NCBI GenBank assembly: GCA_937877515.1
Contig: CALFIX010000010.1
Span: 1 to 64,000, forward strand
Reading direction: 5' to 3'
Length of the DNA stretch: 64,000 bases
Origin: an uncultured Treponema sp.
Lineage (GTDB): Bacteria; Spirochaetota; Spirochaetia; Treponematales; Treponemataceae
Positions 35,712 through 44,257 of the stretch are shown here, one piece after another; the first letter of the stretch is position 1, and each line of letters begins with the position of its first letter. The notes under the pieces are model-generated. The model had not been told where the DNA came from. It worked only from the letters and a program-made list of their open reading frames with translations, and ran no database searches. Both the position numbers and the translations under genes were made by a program.

Positions 35712-37214
35712 TTACGCTTTTACGAATTCTTTTTTAAGGAAGTCAAGGTCAAGTTCCGGGTAAAGAACATGAGAGCTTAAAAGAGCGTCAACTCTCTGGC
35801 GGGCTTCCTTCTGAACGTCTGCATTCAAATCAATTTTACCCTTTGCAGGTTTTCCTTCTTTTGTTAGCCCTGGCTTTGTTCCATTAAGAACTAAATCGAT
35901 TATAGAGGCAACTTCCCTCATGTCGTCTTCGTTCATGCCAAGTGTCGTAAGCCCCGGAGTTCCCACACGAATTCCACTTGTCCACCAGGCACCGTTCTTG
36001 TCATAAGGAAGAGCGTTTGCATTTGCAGTAACTCCGCACTGGAAGAGTGCCGCTTCTGCCTGCTTACCAGTTAAACCATAAGTTGTTACGTCAATAAGCA
36101 TAAGATGATTTTCTGTTCCTCCAGTCTGAAGCACCATTCCCTTTTCCTGGCAAGCTTTTGCAAGAGCCTGAGCATTTTTTACGATGTTCTGTGCGTACTG
36201 TTGGTACTCTGGAGTGCGGGCTTCTTTGAATGCAACAGCCTTTGCTGCCATAATGTGTCCTAAAGGTCCGCCTAAAACCATCGGACAGCCCTTATTTACG
36301 TAATCCTTAAACTGTTCCTTGCACAGAATCATGGCGCCACGTGGACCGCGCAGGGTTTTGTGTGTTGTTGTTGTAACAATGTCTGCCCACTTAACAGGGT
36401 CATAATCATCAGTGAAAACTTTACCAGCTACAAGACCTGCAAAGTGTGCCATGTCTACCATTAAAACTGCTCCGCACTTGTCTGCAATTTCGCGGAAACG
36501 GCGGAAGTTAATTTTTCTAGGGTAAGCAGAATATCCGGTAAGAAGAATTAAAGGCTTTACTTCCATTGCCTGCTTTTCTATCGCATCATAGTCTAAAAGA
36601 CCTGTTTCCTTGTCAACTCCGTAAGGATGACTTTCAAACATACGGGCACTTACGTTCATGCGGTAACCGTGTGTAAGGTGTCCACCGCAGGAGTAGTCCA
36701 GGCCCATTAGCTTCTGGTTTCCAAAGCGCTTTCTTAGCATGTCAAACTGCTCGTTTGTAAGTTCTGCCAAAGACTTTACACCAAGTTCTTCTAATGTTGG
36801 AGTTTCAACTTTTGCACTTAAAATTGCCCAGTATGCTACAAGGTTTGTATCAGCTCCAGAATGAGGCTGAACGTAAGCATAATCTGCACCAAAGAGAGCT
36901 TCTGCTTCGCGGGCGGCAACATTTTCTACAGCGTCAATGTTTACGCAGCCGCCATAATAGCGGTGTTCAGGAAAACCTTCTGCATACTTATCTGTAAGGA
37001 GATTACCCATAGTTGCCTGTACGTTAAGGGAGCAGTAGTTTTCAGAAGCAACAAGCTTTAAGTGTCTTCTCTGATTTTCAAGTTCATTTACCACACTTGA
37101 AGCAATATCAGGGGCAACGGCTGCTGTCTGCTGTAAGTTTGCAACGTACGAAAGCATTGCAGGATTTGGTTTGTTTCCGCAGGAAGCAAGATAGTTTTCA
37201 ATTGGTGTAGACAT
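35712..37214 (-). CDS. glyA: Serine hydroxymethyltransferase
   Basis: Interconverts serine and glycine, supplying methylene-tetrahydrofolate. The 500-residue PLP enzyme contains LVASENYCS, YAEGFPEHRYYGGC, HSGADTN, VDMAHFAGLVAG and TTTTHKTLRGPRG with the PLP lysine. It is about 80 residues longer than E. coli GlyA because of an insertion after the HSGADTN region, a long form I associate with spirochaetes and chlamydiae. ATG 37214 has AAGGAGA seven nt before it; an upstream start at 37253 is rejected. Its leader contains a small AGCAGC/GCTGCT hairpin. It is divergent from nrdR. Confidence 0.95.
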   Translation of the reverse strand: MSTPIENYLASCGNKPNPAMLSYVANLQQTAAVAPDIASSVVNELENQRRHLKLVASENYCSLNVQATMGNLLTDKYAEGFPEHRYYGGCVNIDAVENVAAREAEALFGADYAYVQPHSGADTNLVAYWAILSAKVETPTLEELGVKSLAELTNEQFDMLRKRFGNQKLMGLDYSCGGHLTHGYRMNVSARMFESHPYGVDKETGLLDYDAIEKQAMEVKPLILLTGYSAYPRKINFRRFREIADKCGAVLMVDMAHFAGLVAGKVFTDDYDPVKWADIVTTTTHKTLRGPRGAMILCKEQFKDYVNKGCPMVLGGPLGHIMAAKAVAFKEARTPEYQQYAQNIVKNAQALAKACQEKGMVLQTGGTENHLMLIDVTTYGLTGKQAEAALFQCGVTANANALPYDKNGAWWTSGIRVGTPGLTTLGMNEDDMREVASIIDLVLNGTKPGLTKEGKPAKGKIDLNADVQKEARQRVDALLSSHVLYPELDLDFLKKEFVKA

Positions 37215-37358
37215 AATGTATCTCCTTACATAAATATATTCAAAGAGCAGCATGGAGGCTGCTTTATTTGTTACGTAAACTTAAGTAGGACTGATAATAC
37301 TTTATTACTTATAAAAACTCAAGTAAAATATACTTAAAAAAAGAGTTAAAATTCAGAC

Positions 37359-37387
37359 TTGAACCGCTACAAATAGTGTAGTATTAT
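37359..37387 (+). promoter_or_regulatory. nrdR-nrdD promoter with NrdR box
   Basis: TTGAAC (37359-37364), 17 nt, TATTAT (37382-37387). The spacer is filled by CCGCTACAAATAGTGT (37364-37379), which matches the NrdR-box consensus aCACwAtATaTwGtGt at about 12 of 16 positions. A repressor bound there would block the promoter. No second box is evident at one of the usual helical distances. Confidence 0.6.
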
Positions 37388-37432
37388 TATAAAAGTAAAA
37401 ACTCAACGCTAAAAACCTTGGGAGGGGTATAT

Positions 37433-37897
37433 ATGCGATGTCCCTATTGTGGAAGCCTTGACGATAAGGTTATAGAAAGCAGAACAATGGCAAACGGAGA
37501 AAGCATAAGACGCCGTAGAGAATGTATAAGCTGCGGATTCCGCTTTACCAGCTATGAAAGAATCGAAGAAAAACCTTTCATGGTCATAAAAAGAGACGGC
37601 CGAAGGGAACCCCTTAACACACAGAAACTCTCTAAGGGCATAGACAGGGCCCTGGAAAAGCGTCCTGTTGCAACTAACATGGTAGAACAAATTGTTGCAG
37701 AAATAGAAGACGAAGCCTACATACGCGGTAAACAGACTCGCGAAATTTCCACAGCCGATTTAGGCGAATTAGTTTTAAAAAGACTTTACACAGTAGATAA
37801 AGTTGCATACATACGTTTTGCAAGTGTCTATAAACATTTCAACGACTTAGACGAGTTTATTGCAGAAGTTAATAGAGTTTCTGATGAAAACAAATAA
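37433..37897 (+). CDS. nrdR: Transcriptional repressor NrdR
   Basis: Nucleotide-sensing repressor of ribonucleotide reductase genes. The 154-residue protein has the N-terminal zinc ribbon with Cys3, Cys6, Cys31 and Cys34 (RCPYCG, CISCGFRF) and the ATP-cone domain starting near VIKRDGRREPLNTQKLSKGI. Length is typical. ATG 37433 is chosen because it gives the canonical MRCPYC start, with GGGAGG just before it. It lies 24 nt before nrdD, and its promoter contains an NrdR box, so autoregulation and control of nrdD are expected. Confidence 0.96.
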   Translation: MRCPYCGSLDDKVIESRTMANGESIRRRRECISCGFRFTSYERIEEKPFMVIKRDGRREPLNTQKLSKGIDRALEKRPVATNMVEQIVAEIEDEAYIRGKQTREISTADLGELVLKRLYTVDKVAYIRFASVYKHFNDLDEFIAEVNRVSDENK

Positions 37898-37921
37898 AAA
37901 AAAGGTGGAGAGGAAAAAAAG

Positions 37922-40033
37922 ATGAGTGAACAAAATGTTTTTCCGGAATGGAGAAGTTTTTTAGGAGAAAATTCAGATAAAGAAACTTTAGGATTTTTAA
38001 AAAAAGTTGTTAAAAGATCCGGCGAAATAGCTAGCTATGACAGACGAAAAATTCAAAGTGCAATCGGTAAGGCAATTACTGCAACAGAAGGAAGAAGCAA
38101 TCCAGACAAAGCAGAAGCTTTAACAGACGCAGTAGAAGAGCACTTAAGGGTTCTTCTTGCAGGACGCCGTGCCCACTCAATTCCCGCAATAGAAGAAATT
38201 CAGGACACTGTAGAAACAGTCCTTATTGAACAAAAAGAAGTAGAAGTTGCAAAAGCTTACATTCTGTACCGCGAAAGGCACCATGCCATGCGTGATGCAA
38301 AAAATTTAATGTTAGACATTTCAAAAACCATGGACGGCTACCTGGAGCAGAGCGACTGGAGAGTAAACGAAAATGCAAACGTAAACTTTTCTTTAGGTGG
38401 CTTAATTTTACACAATTCAGGAGCAATAACTGCAAATTACTGGCTAAAAAACATATACACTCCAGAAATTGCAGAAGCTCATAAAACATGTGCCTTTCAC
38501 ATTCACGACCTTTCCATGTTCTCCGGTTACTGTGCCGGTTGGAGTTTAAGACAGCTCATAAAAGAAGGCTTAGGCGGAGTTCCAGATAAAATTACAAGTA
38601 AACCGGCAAGCCATCTTTCTACTCTTGTAAACCAGATGGTTAACTTTTTAGGCGTTCTACAAAACGAATGGGCAGGAGCTCAGGCATTTAGTTCATTTGA
38701 CACATACTTAGCCCCATTTGTAAAAAAAGATAACTTAAGCGAAAAAGAAGTGCGTCAGTGCCTTCAAAATTACATATTCGGCATAAACACTCCAAGCCGC
38801 TGGGGAAGCCAGGCTCCGTTTACAAACATTACTCTAGACTGGGTATGCCCGGAAGACTTAAAAAACGAAAAAGCCATTGTAGGTGGCGTAGAACAGGAAT
38901 TTACTTACGGCGACTGCCAGAAAGAAATGGATGTCATAAACAAAGTGTTTATAGAGCTTATGACAGAAGGAGATGCAGAAGGCCGCGGTTTTGGCTACCC
39001 TATTCCAACCTACAATATTACAAAAGATTTTGCATGGGACAGCCCGAATGCAGAACTTTTATTTAAAATGACGGGAATGTACGGAACTCCATACTTTCAA
39101 AATTTCATAAACTCAGACCTTAACCCAAGCGACGTTCGTAGCATGTGTTGCCGTCTCCGCTTAGACAAACGCGAACTTAGAAAAAGAGGAGGAGGTCTTT
39201 TTGGAAGCGATGAATTTACAGGAAGTCTTGGGGTAGTAACAATAAACCTTCCTCAAATAGGGTACCTGGCTAAAACAGAAACAGAATTCTATCAAAGACT
39301 GGACCACCTGATGGACATAGCCCGCGACAGCCTCTGCATAAAAAGAAAAGTTATACAAAAGCTCCTGGACGGAGGACTTTTTCCTTACACCCGTCGCTAC
39401 CTAAAAACATTGAACAATCATTTTAACACAATCGGTTTATGTGGAATGAATGAATGCTGCTTAAACTTCCTGCACGAAGACATAACAACAGAACGCGGAA
39501 AAAAATTCGCCTGCGACGTTTTAGACCACATGAGAAGCCGCATGCAGGATTACCAGGAAAAAACAGGAGAGCTTTTTAACCTGGAGGCAACACCTGCAGA
39601 AAGCACAAGCTACCGCTTAGCCCGCCACGACAAAGAAAACTACCCGGGAATAATCACAAGCGGAGACAGTGACCCGTACTACACAAATTCTTCTCAGCTG
39701 CCAATAGATTATACAAGCGACATTTTTGAAGCCCTGGACCATCAGCAGGACTTACAAACCCGCTACACAGGCGGAACAGTTTTCCACACATTCGTTGGAG
39801 AAGAAATAAAAGACTGGAAGGCATGCCGCGAACTTGTAAAAACGGTATTTACAAATTACCGCATTCCGTATCTAACAATAAGTCCAACTTACAGCGTTTG
39901 TAAAAAGCACGGATACATTTCTGGAGAACATTATGAATGTCCAAAATGTAAGGCAGAAAAACAGGCAGCCCTGCGCTTAAAACTTTCAGAGCTGGAGGCA
40001 GAACGAGAAAGACTTTTGGCAAGCGGAGAATAA
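37922..40033 (+). CDS. nrdD: Anaerobic ribonucleoside-triphosphate reductase NrdD, large part lacking the glycyl-radical site
   Basis: Catalytic core of class III ribonucleotide reductase, 703 residues. It has an N-terminal ATP-cone (VVKRSGEIASYDRRKI), the ten-stranded barrel with MCCRLRLD, GGLFGSDEFTGSLGVV and GLCGMNECC, and the C-terminal zinc site CKKHGYISGEHYECPKC. Complete NrdD proteins continue after this zinc site to a RxxGYY glycyl-radical segment; this one instead ends in a charged helix (LSELEAERERLLASGE). The missing segment is encoded by the gene at 40293-40859. No frameshift joins them, as 259 nt with regulatory sites lie between. It follows nrdR closely. Confidence 0.92.
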   Translation: MSEQNVFPEWRSFLGENSDKETLGFLKKVVKRSGEIASYDRRKIQSAIGKAITATEGRSNPDKAEALTDAVEEHLRVLLAGRRAHSIPAIEEIQDTVETVLIEQKEVEVAKAYILYRERHHAMRDAKNLMLDISKTMDGYLEQSDWRVNENANVNFSLGGLILHNSGAITANYWLKNIYTPEIAEAHKTCAFHIHDLSMFSGYCAGWSLRQLIKEGLGGVPDKITSKPASHLSTLVNQMVNFLGVLQNEWAGAQAFSSFDTYLAPFVKKDNLSEKEVRQCLQNYIFGINTPSRWGSQAPFTNITLDWVCPEDLKNEKAIVGGVEQEFTYGDCQKEMDVINKVFIELMTEGDAEGRGFGYPIPTYNITKDFAWDSPNAELLFKMTGMYGTPYFQNFINSDLNPSDVRSMCCRLRLDKRELRKRGGGLFGSDEFTGSLGVVTINLPQIGYLAKTETEFYQRLDHLMDIARDSLCIKRKVIQKLLDGGLFPYTRRYLKTLNNHFNTIGLCGMNECCLNFLHEDITTERGKKFACDVLDHMRSRMQDYQEKTGELFNLEATPAESTSYRLARHDKENYPGIITSGDSDPYYTNSSQLPIDYTSDIFEALDHQQDLQTRYTGGTVFHTFVGEEIKDWKACRELVKTVFTNYRIPYLTISPTYSVCKKHGYISGEHYECPKCKAEKQAALRLKLSELEAERERLLASGE

Positions 40034-40132
40034 AAATAATTTTTCTGCGCAGGCTCATTCAGTAAACGGGCTATTCTATCCCGAGCGTGCTTTTCTTTGT
40101 TAGAAAAGTTATAAAGAAAAACACCATGTATC

Positions 40133-40179
40133 ACGATATATATAGTGTAGGTTAAATTTTAACACGCTACACATAGCGG
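40133..40179 (+). promoter_or_regulatory. Pair of NrdR boxes before the glycyl-radical/activase genes
   Basis: Box one at 40133-40148 (ACGATATATATAGTGT) matches the NrdR consensus at about 14 of 16 positions. Box two at 40164-40179 (ACGCTACACATAGCGG) matches at about 11 and contains the palindrome CGCTA-caca-TAGCG. They are 31 bp apart, three helical turns, the usual spacing of cooperative NrdR sites. A possible promoter (TTGGTT 40233, TAATAT 40256) lies downstream, and a GGTAAAA...TTTTTACC hairpin (40181-40224) sits between. The gap 40034-40292 shows no gene. Confidence 0.65.
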
Positions 40180-40292
40180 TGGTAAAATTTTAAAAAAATT
40201 AAGCAATTTTCTAAATTTTTACCATTTGCACCTTGGTTCAACTTTTCAAAAGTGCTAATATTTTTATGGGAATAAAAAATTGGGAGGAGATT

Positions 40293-40859
40293 ATGACAAG
40301 TACAAAAAGAACTCTTGCAGAAGTAGAGGCAGAAATCGCTTCTGTAAAGGCACAATTAGAATCTTGCCGCGGAAGTGAAACCGAAGTTTACGCACGCATT
40401 GTAGGCTACTACAGGGCGGTACGCAACTGGAACAAAGGCAAGAGAGACGAATTTAACCACAGAAAGCTTTTTGAGGTAAAAGAGACAGAAGAAGCATGCG
40501 TAAAAGAAGAAATGCCTGCCCAAAAGTCTCTTACACTTACAAAAGAAGAAGTCAAATCAGAAACCCTTGTAAGCGCAGAAACAGACGACTGGCATTACGA
40601 ACTTTTTACTCGTCCGGGCTGTCCTCACTGCCCTCCTGTTCAGGACTTCATAACAAACTCAGAACTGGAAGGAAAATCTATAAATGTAGACACAGATGAA
40701 GGAATGAATCTTGCAGCTGAACGCGGTGTATTTTCTACTCCAACTGTAATTTTCTACAACTCCAATGGAGCTTCTCTTGCTAGGGCTCACACTGTAGATG
40801 AACTTCTTTCTCTCGTAAAAACTCAGAGTACTAAATGCCGGATGGCACAGATAGCTTAA
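40293..40859 (+). CDS. Split NrdD glycyl-radical segment fused to a glutaredoxin-like domain
   Basis: A 188-residue protein. After a coiled-coil-prone helix (LAEVEAEIASVKAQLES), residues 31-60 read TEVYARIVGYYRAVRNWN and continue to KGKRDEFNHRKLF. This is the glycyl-radical segment found at the end of intact NrdD proteins, with the radical Gly at 38. A Glu/Lys linker leads to a glutaredoxin-like domain with active site CPHC at 110-113, the cis-Pro strand FSTPTVIFY and an SNGASLARAHTVDELL tail. It probably docks on NrdD, carries the radical made by NrdG and supplies dithiol reductant in one polypeptide. ATG 40293 has GGAGGAG before it. It overlaps nrdG by 25 nt. Confidence 0.82.
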   Translation: MTSTKRTLAEVEAEIASVKAQLESCRGSETEVYARIVGYYRAVRNWNKGKRDEFNHRKLFEVKETEEACVKEEMPAQKSLTLTKEEVKSETLVSAETDDWHYELFTRPGCPHCPPVQDFITNSELEGKSINVDTDEGMNLAAERGVFSTPTVIFYNSNGASLARAHTVDELLSLVKTQSTKCRMAQIA

Positions 40860-41563
40860 ACAAAACAGTAGGAACTCTCATAAAGACAACTCTTGTAGAC
40901 TTTCCTGGCAGAGTTTCCTGCTCAGTATTTTTAACAGGGTGCAATTTAAGGTGTCCCTACTGCTACAATAAAGATTTAGTTTTTAATACTCTTCAAAAAA
41001 ATGACTCAGTTACCTTACAAGAAATTTTTAATCACATAGAAAAAAGAAAAGGCATATTGCAAGGTTTGGTTATATCAGGAGGAGAAGCCTTACTAAACCC
41101 ATATACTCCGGTTTTAATAAAAAAGGCAAAATCCCTGGGCTACAAAATAAAACTAGACACAAACGGAAGCCTTCCGGAAAAACTTTCAGAACTCATAAAC
41201 TCAAAAGATCTTTCTCCAGACTATGTTGCAATGGACATAAAATGCTCTAAAGAAAAAATTTCTCTTTTGCATGGAAATAATTTTCTTTGGGAAAACATTT
41301 GTAAAAGCATAAAAATTCTCTCTACACTTCCTAAAGAAAAGAGAGAATGGAGAACGGTTTTAGTTCCACCTATTATTGCAAAAGAAGACATAAAAACAAT
41401 AGCTCAACTTTTACCCAAAGATGCTTCATGGTTTTTCTCAAGCTTTGCCCCAGGTTCTTGCTTAGAAAAATCCTACAATTCTGTTTTACCATACACGAAC
41501 GCGCAAGAAGAAGAAATAATTTCTTTTGCAAAAACATTTATAAAAGGTGCTTCAAAAAGATAA
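40835..41563 (+). CDS. nrdG: Anaerobic ribonucleotide reductase activase (radical SAM) NrdG
   Basis: Generates the glycyl radical by reductive cleavage of S-adenosylmethionine. The 242-residue protein has the iron-sulfur motif C-x3-C-x2-C in TGCNLRCPYCYNKDL, the SAM-binding GGE (VISGGEALLNP), and KLDTNG. The N-terminal TLVDFPGRVSC is typical of NrdG-type activases. Its start overlaps the glycyl-radical gene by 25 nt, so both are made together. This places the activase beside the subunit that carries the target glycine rather than beside the catalytic core. Confidence 0.9.
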   Translation: MPDGTDSLNKTVGTLIKTTLVDFPGRVSCSVFLTGCNLRCPYCYNKDLVFNTLQKNDSVTLQEIFNHIEKRKGILQGLVISGGEALLNPYTPVLIKKAKSLGYKIKLDTNGSLPEKLSELINSKDLSPDYVAMDIKCSKEKISLLHGNNFLWENICKSIKILSTLPKEKREWRTVLVPPIIAKEDIKTIAQLLPKDASWFFSSFAPGSCLEKSYNSVLPYTNAQEEEIISFAKTFIKGASKR

Positions 41564-41590
41564 TTTTTTTAAAAAACAGCATTTATGCTA

Positions 41591-41620
41591 TTGACAGAGA
41601 AACTTATTTTTTGTTAATAT
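41591..41620 (+). promoter_or_regulatory. Sigma70 promoter of tRNA-Met
   Basis: Perfect TTGACA at 41591-41596, an 18-nt spacer and TAATAT at 41615-41620. The mature tRNA begins 12 nt later. Confidence 0.7.
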
Positions 41621-41632
41621 ACGCACATTCTT

Positions 41633-41705
41633 GGTGGCTTAGTTCAGTCGGTAGAACAACGGACTCATATTCCGTATGTCGGTGGTTCGATCCCACTAGC
41701 CACTA
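41633..41705 (+). tRNA. tRNA-Met (CAT), elongator type
   Basis: A 73-nt cloverleaf: acceptor GGTGGCT pairs with AGCCACT, D-arm GTTC...GAAC, anticodon stem ACGGA/TCCGT with loop CTCATAT (anticodon CAT), and T-arm with TTCGATC. CCA is not encoded. The first acceptor pair is G-U rather than the initiator-type mismatch, so it is not the initiator. A tRNA-Ile with lysidine-modified CAT cannot be fully excluded. Confidence 0.93.
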
Positions 41706-41714
41706 AGCACTTTT

Positions 41715-41745
41715 AAGCCTTGTCTTTTCAGACAGGGCTTTTTTT
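41715..41745 (+). terminator. Strong terminator after tRNA-Met
   Basis: AAGCC-t-TGTC pairs with GACA-g-GGCTT around a TTTTCA loop, followed by seven T residues including the stem end. It lies directly before the yhbY ribosome-binding site, so yhbY may depend on read-through or an unseen promoter. Confidence 0.88.
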
Positions 41746-41759
41746 ATGGGAGTTTACAA

Positions 41760-42053
41760 ATGGAACTTACAAGTAAACAAAGAAAATTTTTAGAAAGCAA
41801 AGCTCACTCTCTAAACCCGCTTGTAATAATTGGCGGAGGCGGAGTTACAGAAGAACAGATAAAGCAAATTAACGCCATGCTAAAAAATCACGAGCTTATT
41901 AAAATAAAATTCAACGAATTTAAAGACGAAAAATTTTCCCTTACAGAAGAAATTGCTAGAAAAACAGACTCAACTCTGGTTCGCATAATCGGAAACGTTG
42001 CAATTCTCTTTAAACAAGCCGAAGAAAAAGAAAAAAGAAACTTTATAAAATAG
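41760..42053 (+). CDS. yhbY: YhbY/CRS1-type ribosome-associated RNA-binding protein
   Basis: A 97-residue single-domain CRM protein thought to bind pre-50S ribosomal particles. The family signature is clear: LTSKQRKFLESKAHSLNPLV, then IIGGGGVTEEQIKQINAML with a GxxG-type RNA-binding loop, ELIKIKF, and a final RIIGNVAILFKQ. Length is standard. GGGAG lies seven nt before the ATG. Its stop is 8 nt from the convergent stop of the SulP transporter gene. Confidence 0.92.
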   Translation: MELTSKQRKFLESKAHSLNPLVIIGGGGVTEEQIKQINAMLKNHELIKIKFNEFKDEKFSLTEEIARKTDSTLVRIIGNVAILFKQAEEKEKRNFIK

Positions 42054-42061
42054 TTTTTACA

Positions 42062-44245
42062 TTACTCAGCTTCCAGCTCGCTAATAATTTCTGCAAGAGT
42101 TTTAGCGAGTTCTGGATGATTCATTGCAATTTCACCAAAAAGCCTCTCTCGTTCTATTACAATTTTTTCAAATGCCTTTGGATGCTTTTCTTTAAAAATC
42201 TTATCTCGTAAAAGTCTCTCTTTAACCGCAGCTTTTAAAGCATCCTTATTATCTGTAAGAAGTTTTTCTTCTACGTGAGCATGTAAGAGAGCAATTTTTT
42301 CTTCTAAGGTTTTATTTTCTACAAGCCTGCCGTTTTCCTGCATGCGAGCTAAATGTTTTTCTAATAGATCTAGAAAAGTTTCTTCGTCAACATCGCTCCA
42401 GTAACATTCATTTCTAATAATACTTTTTGCCTCGACAATACCTGTTAAAGCCATCTGTTCTGCAAGTTCAGATGCCATTTTATCCATACGGCTTTCTGCA
42501 TCTATTCCAAAAGCCCACTCAAATTCGGCTAAATCTTTTGTGTATGTAGAAACTGTTATGTTTTCTATATTTTCAAGTTCATAAGGCTCTGTAAAACCTT
42601 CTGCCTTCAAGGCACCGCTTATGCTGCTTCTGACAGCACCTTCCTCAATTAAAGTTGCAGCCCCTAAAGTTCTAAGTTCATCGTTAACGGCACTTACATG
42701 AGAAGCTAAGTAAAACTTTATATTTTTAGATTTGAGCTTTTTATATAAAAGCAAAAGCCTGTTACAAGCCGTTACATCAACATTCCCTATTCCCGAAGAA
42801 TCAACAATTACAATTCGAGTATCTTTTTTTATTTCTCTTTCAAGTTCACTTACAAACTGCTCAATATTCGCATAAAAAAGAGGCCCGCTAAATCTATAAA
42901 GTAAAACTCCCTTTAAGGGGTAAGATTTCGGACTTTTTCTCTGCAAAGAGTGAAACCCTTCAACTCCTGGTGAAAATCCCAAAAAAGCAGAAAATGGCTT
43001 AGCCTGCCTGATTATAAACGTAACAGAAGCTAAAATTACACCAACTACAACCCCATAAATCGTTCCCAAAAATAAAACTGCAAAAAGAGCAGCGCAAAAA
43101 ATAAAAAATTCAGACTTATCTACTTTATGAAGATTGTACGCCAGCTTAAACTCTAAAGTTCCACAAAGAGCTGCTATAACAATTCCTGTTAAAACAGGAA
43201 CAGGCAAAAACTTTATAAAAGGCGTTCCAAACAATAATATAAAAAGCATAGAAAAAGATGCTGTAACACTCATCACCTGACTTTTTACGCCATACTGACT
43301 TGCAATTGCACTTCTAGAAACAGAACCGTTTACAGGACACGATGCACTAAAGGCAGAAACCGCATTACCTGCGGCATACGCTAAAATCTCTCTTCTGGCA
43401 TTAAGTTTTTCGCCGTTTTTTAAAGCCTGATTAGTAGAGGCAAGTAAAGTTTCAGAAAGAATAACAACCGCTATTGTAAACGAAGAAAGAATTACAGTAC
43501 GTACATTGCCATTAATAACTGTAAAATCCGGAATTGCAAACGGAGGGAGTGCCTTTTCTACAGAAGGCAATGTTTTTACCCCAAAACGTTCAAGGTTAAA
43601 AGCGTAAGTAAGAAACGCCCCCAAAATCATTAAAACGGGCTGCATTGGTATTTTAGGAAAAAACTTCTTAAACACTAAAAGAATAATAACTGTGCCTAAA
43701 CCTAATACAAGTGAAGTAAAATTAAAAACAGAACACAATTCTTTCCAGATATGCAATATAAGTTCTATAACTTCGCCAGTACCGGCCGTTCCTCCAAAAA
43801 GCTTAGGAGCCTGCATTAAAATAATTGTAAGACCTATGCCAGTTATAAAACCTTCCATGACACTTTGAGAAATAAATTTTAAAAACCTTTCAAAACCCAA
43901 GATAAAAAATAAAAAAAGCCAAAAAGATGTTAACAGCGTAATTAAAGGAACTAAAGAAATTGCTTCTTTGCTTCCAAACGTTATACCCAAGCTTACTAAA
44001 AGAGCCCCCGTTAAAGCAGCAGGGGCCGCATCAACTCCCAAAACAAAGCGTTTAGAAGTTGTAAAAAATCCATAAAACAAAATTGGTAAAAAAGAGCCAT
44101 ATAAACCATAAACAGCCGGAAGACCAGAAACTTCTGCATACCCCATAGAAATCGGTATAGAAACAAGAGCTATTAAAACTCCAATAACTGAATCACGAAT
44201 AAAATCTTTAAAAGAGTATTCGCTATTAAAACGAATGATAAACAT
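42062..44245 (-). CDS. SulP-family anion transporter with STAS domain and long C-terminal extension
   Basis: An inner-membrane anion permease (sulfate, bicarbonate or similar). About residues 1-415 contain 10-12 membrane segments with the signature SIPISMGYAEVSGLPAVYGLY. A STAS domain follows (about 440-550, RIVIVDSSGIGNVDVTACNR). After it comes a ~170-residue charged helical extension (from about NITVSTYTKDLAEFEW to the end) that ordinary SulP proteins lack and that I do not recognise. ATG 44245 was chosen because a TATATT -10 ends 6 nt before it; an upstream start at 44263 would fall in the promoter. Substrate is not determined. Confidence 0.85.
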   Translation of the reverse strand: MFIIRFNSEYSFKDFIRDSVIGVLIALVSIPISMGYAEVSGLPAVYGLYGSFLPILFYGFFTTSKRFVLGVDAAPAALTGALLVSLGITFGSKEAISLVPLITLLTSFWLFLFFILGFERFLKFISQSVMEGFITGIGLTIILMQAPKLFGGTAGTGEVIELILHIWKELCSVFNFTSLVLGLGTVIILLVFKKFFPKIPMQPVLMILGAFLTYAFNLERFGVKTLPSVEKALPPFAIPDFTVINGNVRTVILSSFTIAVVILSETLLASTNQALKNGEKLNARREILAYAAGNAVSAFSASCPVNGSVSRSAIASQYGVKSQVMSVTASFSMLFILLFGTPFIKFLPVPVLTGIVIAALCGTLEFKLAYNLHKVDKSEFFIFCAALFAVLFLGTIYGVVVGVILASVTFIIRQAKPFSAFLGFSPGVEGFHSLQRKSPKSYPLKGVLLYRFSGPLFYANIEQFVSELEREIKKDTRIVIVDSSGIGNVDVTACNRLLLLYKKLKSKNIKFYLASHVSAVNDELRTLGAATLIEEGAVRSSISGALKAEGFTEPYELENIENITVSTYTKDLAEFEWAFGIDAESRMDKMASELAEQMALTGIVEAKSIIRNECYWSDVDEETFLDLLEKHLARMQENGRLVENKTLEEKIALLHAHVEEKLLTDNKDALKAAVKERLLRDKIFKEKHPKAFEKIVIERERLFGEIAMNHPELAKTLAEIISELEAE

Positions 44246-44251
44246 ATTTAT

Positions 44252-44257
44252 AATATA
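44252..44257 (-). promoter_or_regulatory. -10 element abutting the SulP transporter start
   Basis: TATATT on the minus strand, 6 nt before the ATG at 44245. No good -35 is seen at 16-18 nt, so this is a weaker case than the other leaderless promoters. Confidence 0.35.

Noticed and set aside
37215..37432. Glycine or tetrahydrofolate riboswitch before glyA
   Set aside because: Only a small AGCAGC/GCTGCT hairpin is present; the conserved cores of these riboswitches are not visible.
37922..40033. NrdD as a simple truncated pseudogene
   Set aside because: The catalytic barrel and zinc site are intact, the frame ends cleanly, and the missing segment is present as an intact downstream gene next to NrdG under NrdR control.
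41633..41705. tRNA with CAT anticodon as initiator tRNA
   Set aside because: The first acceptor pair can form (G-U) and the anticodon stem lacks the three consecutive G-C pairs of initiator tRNA.
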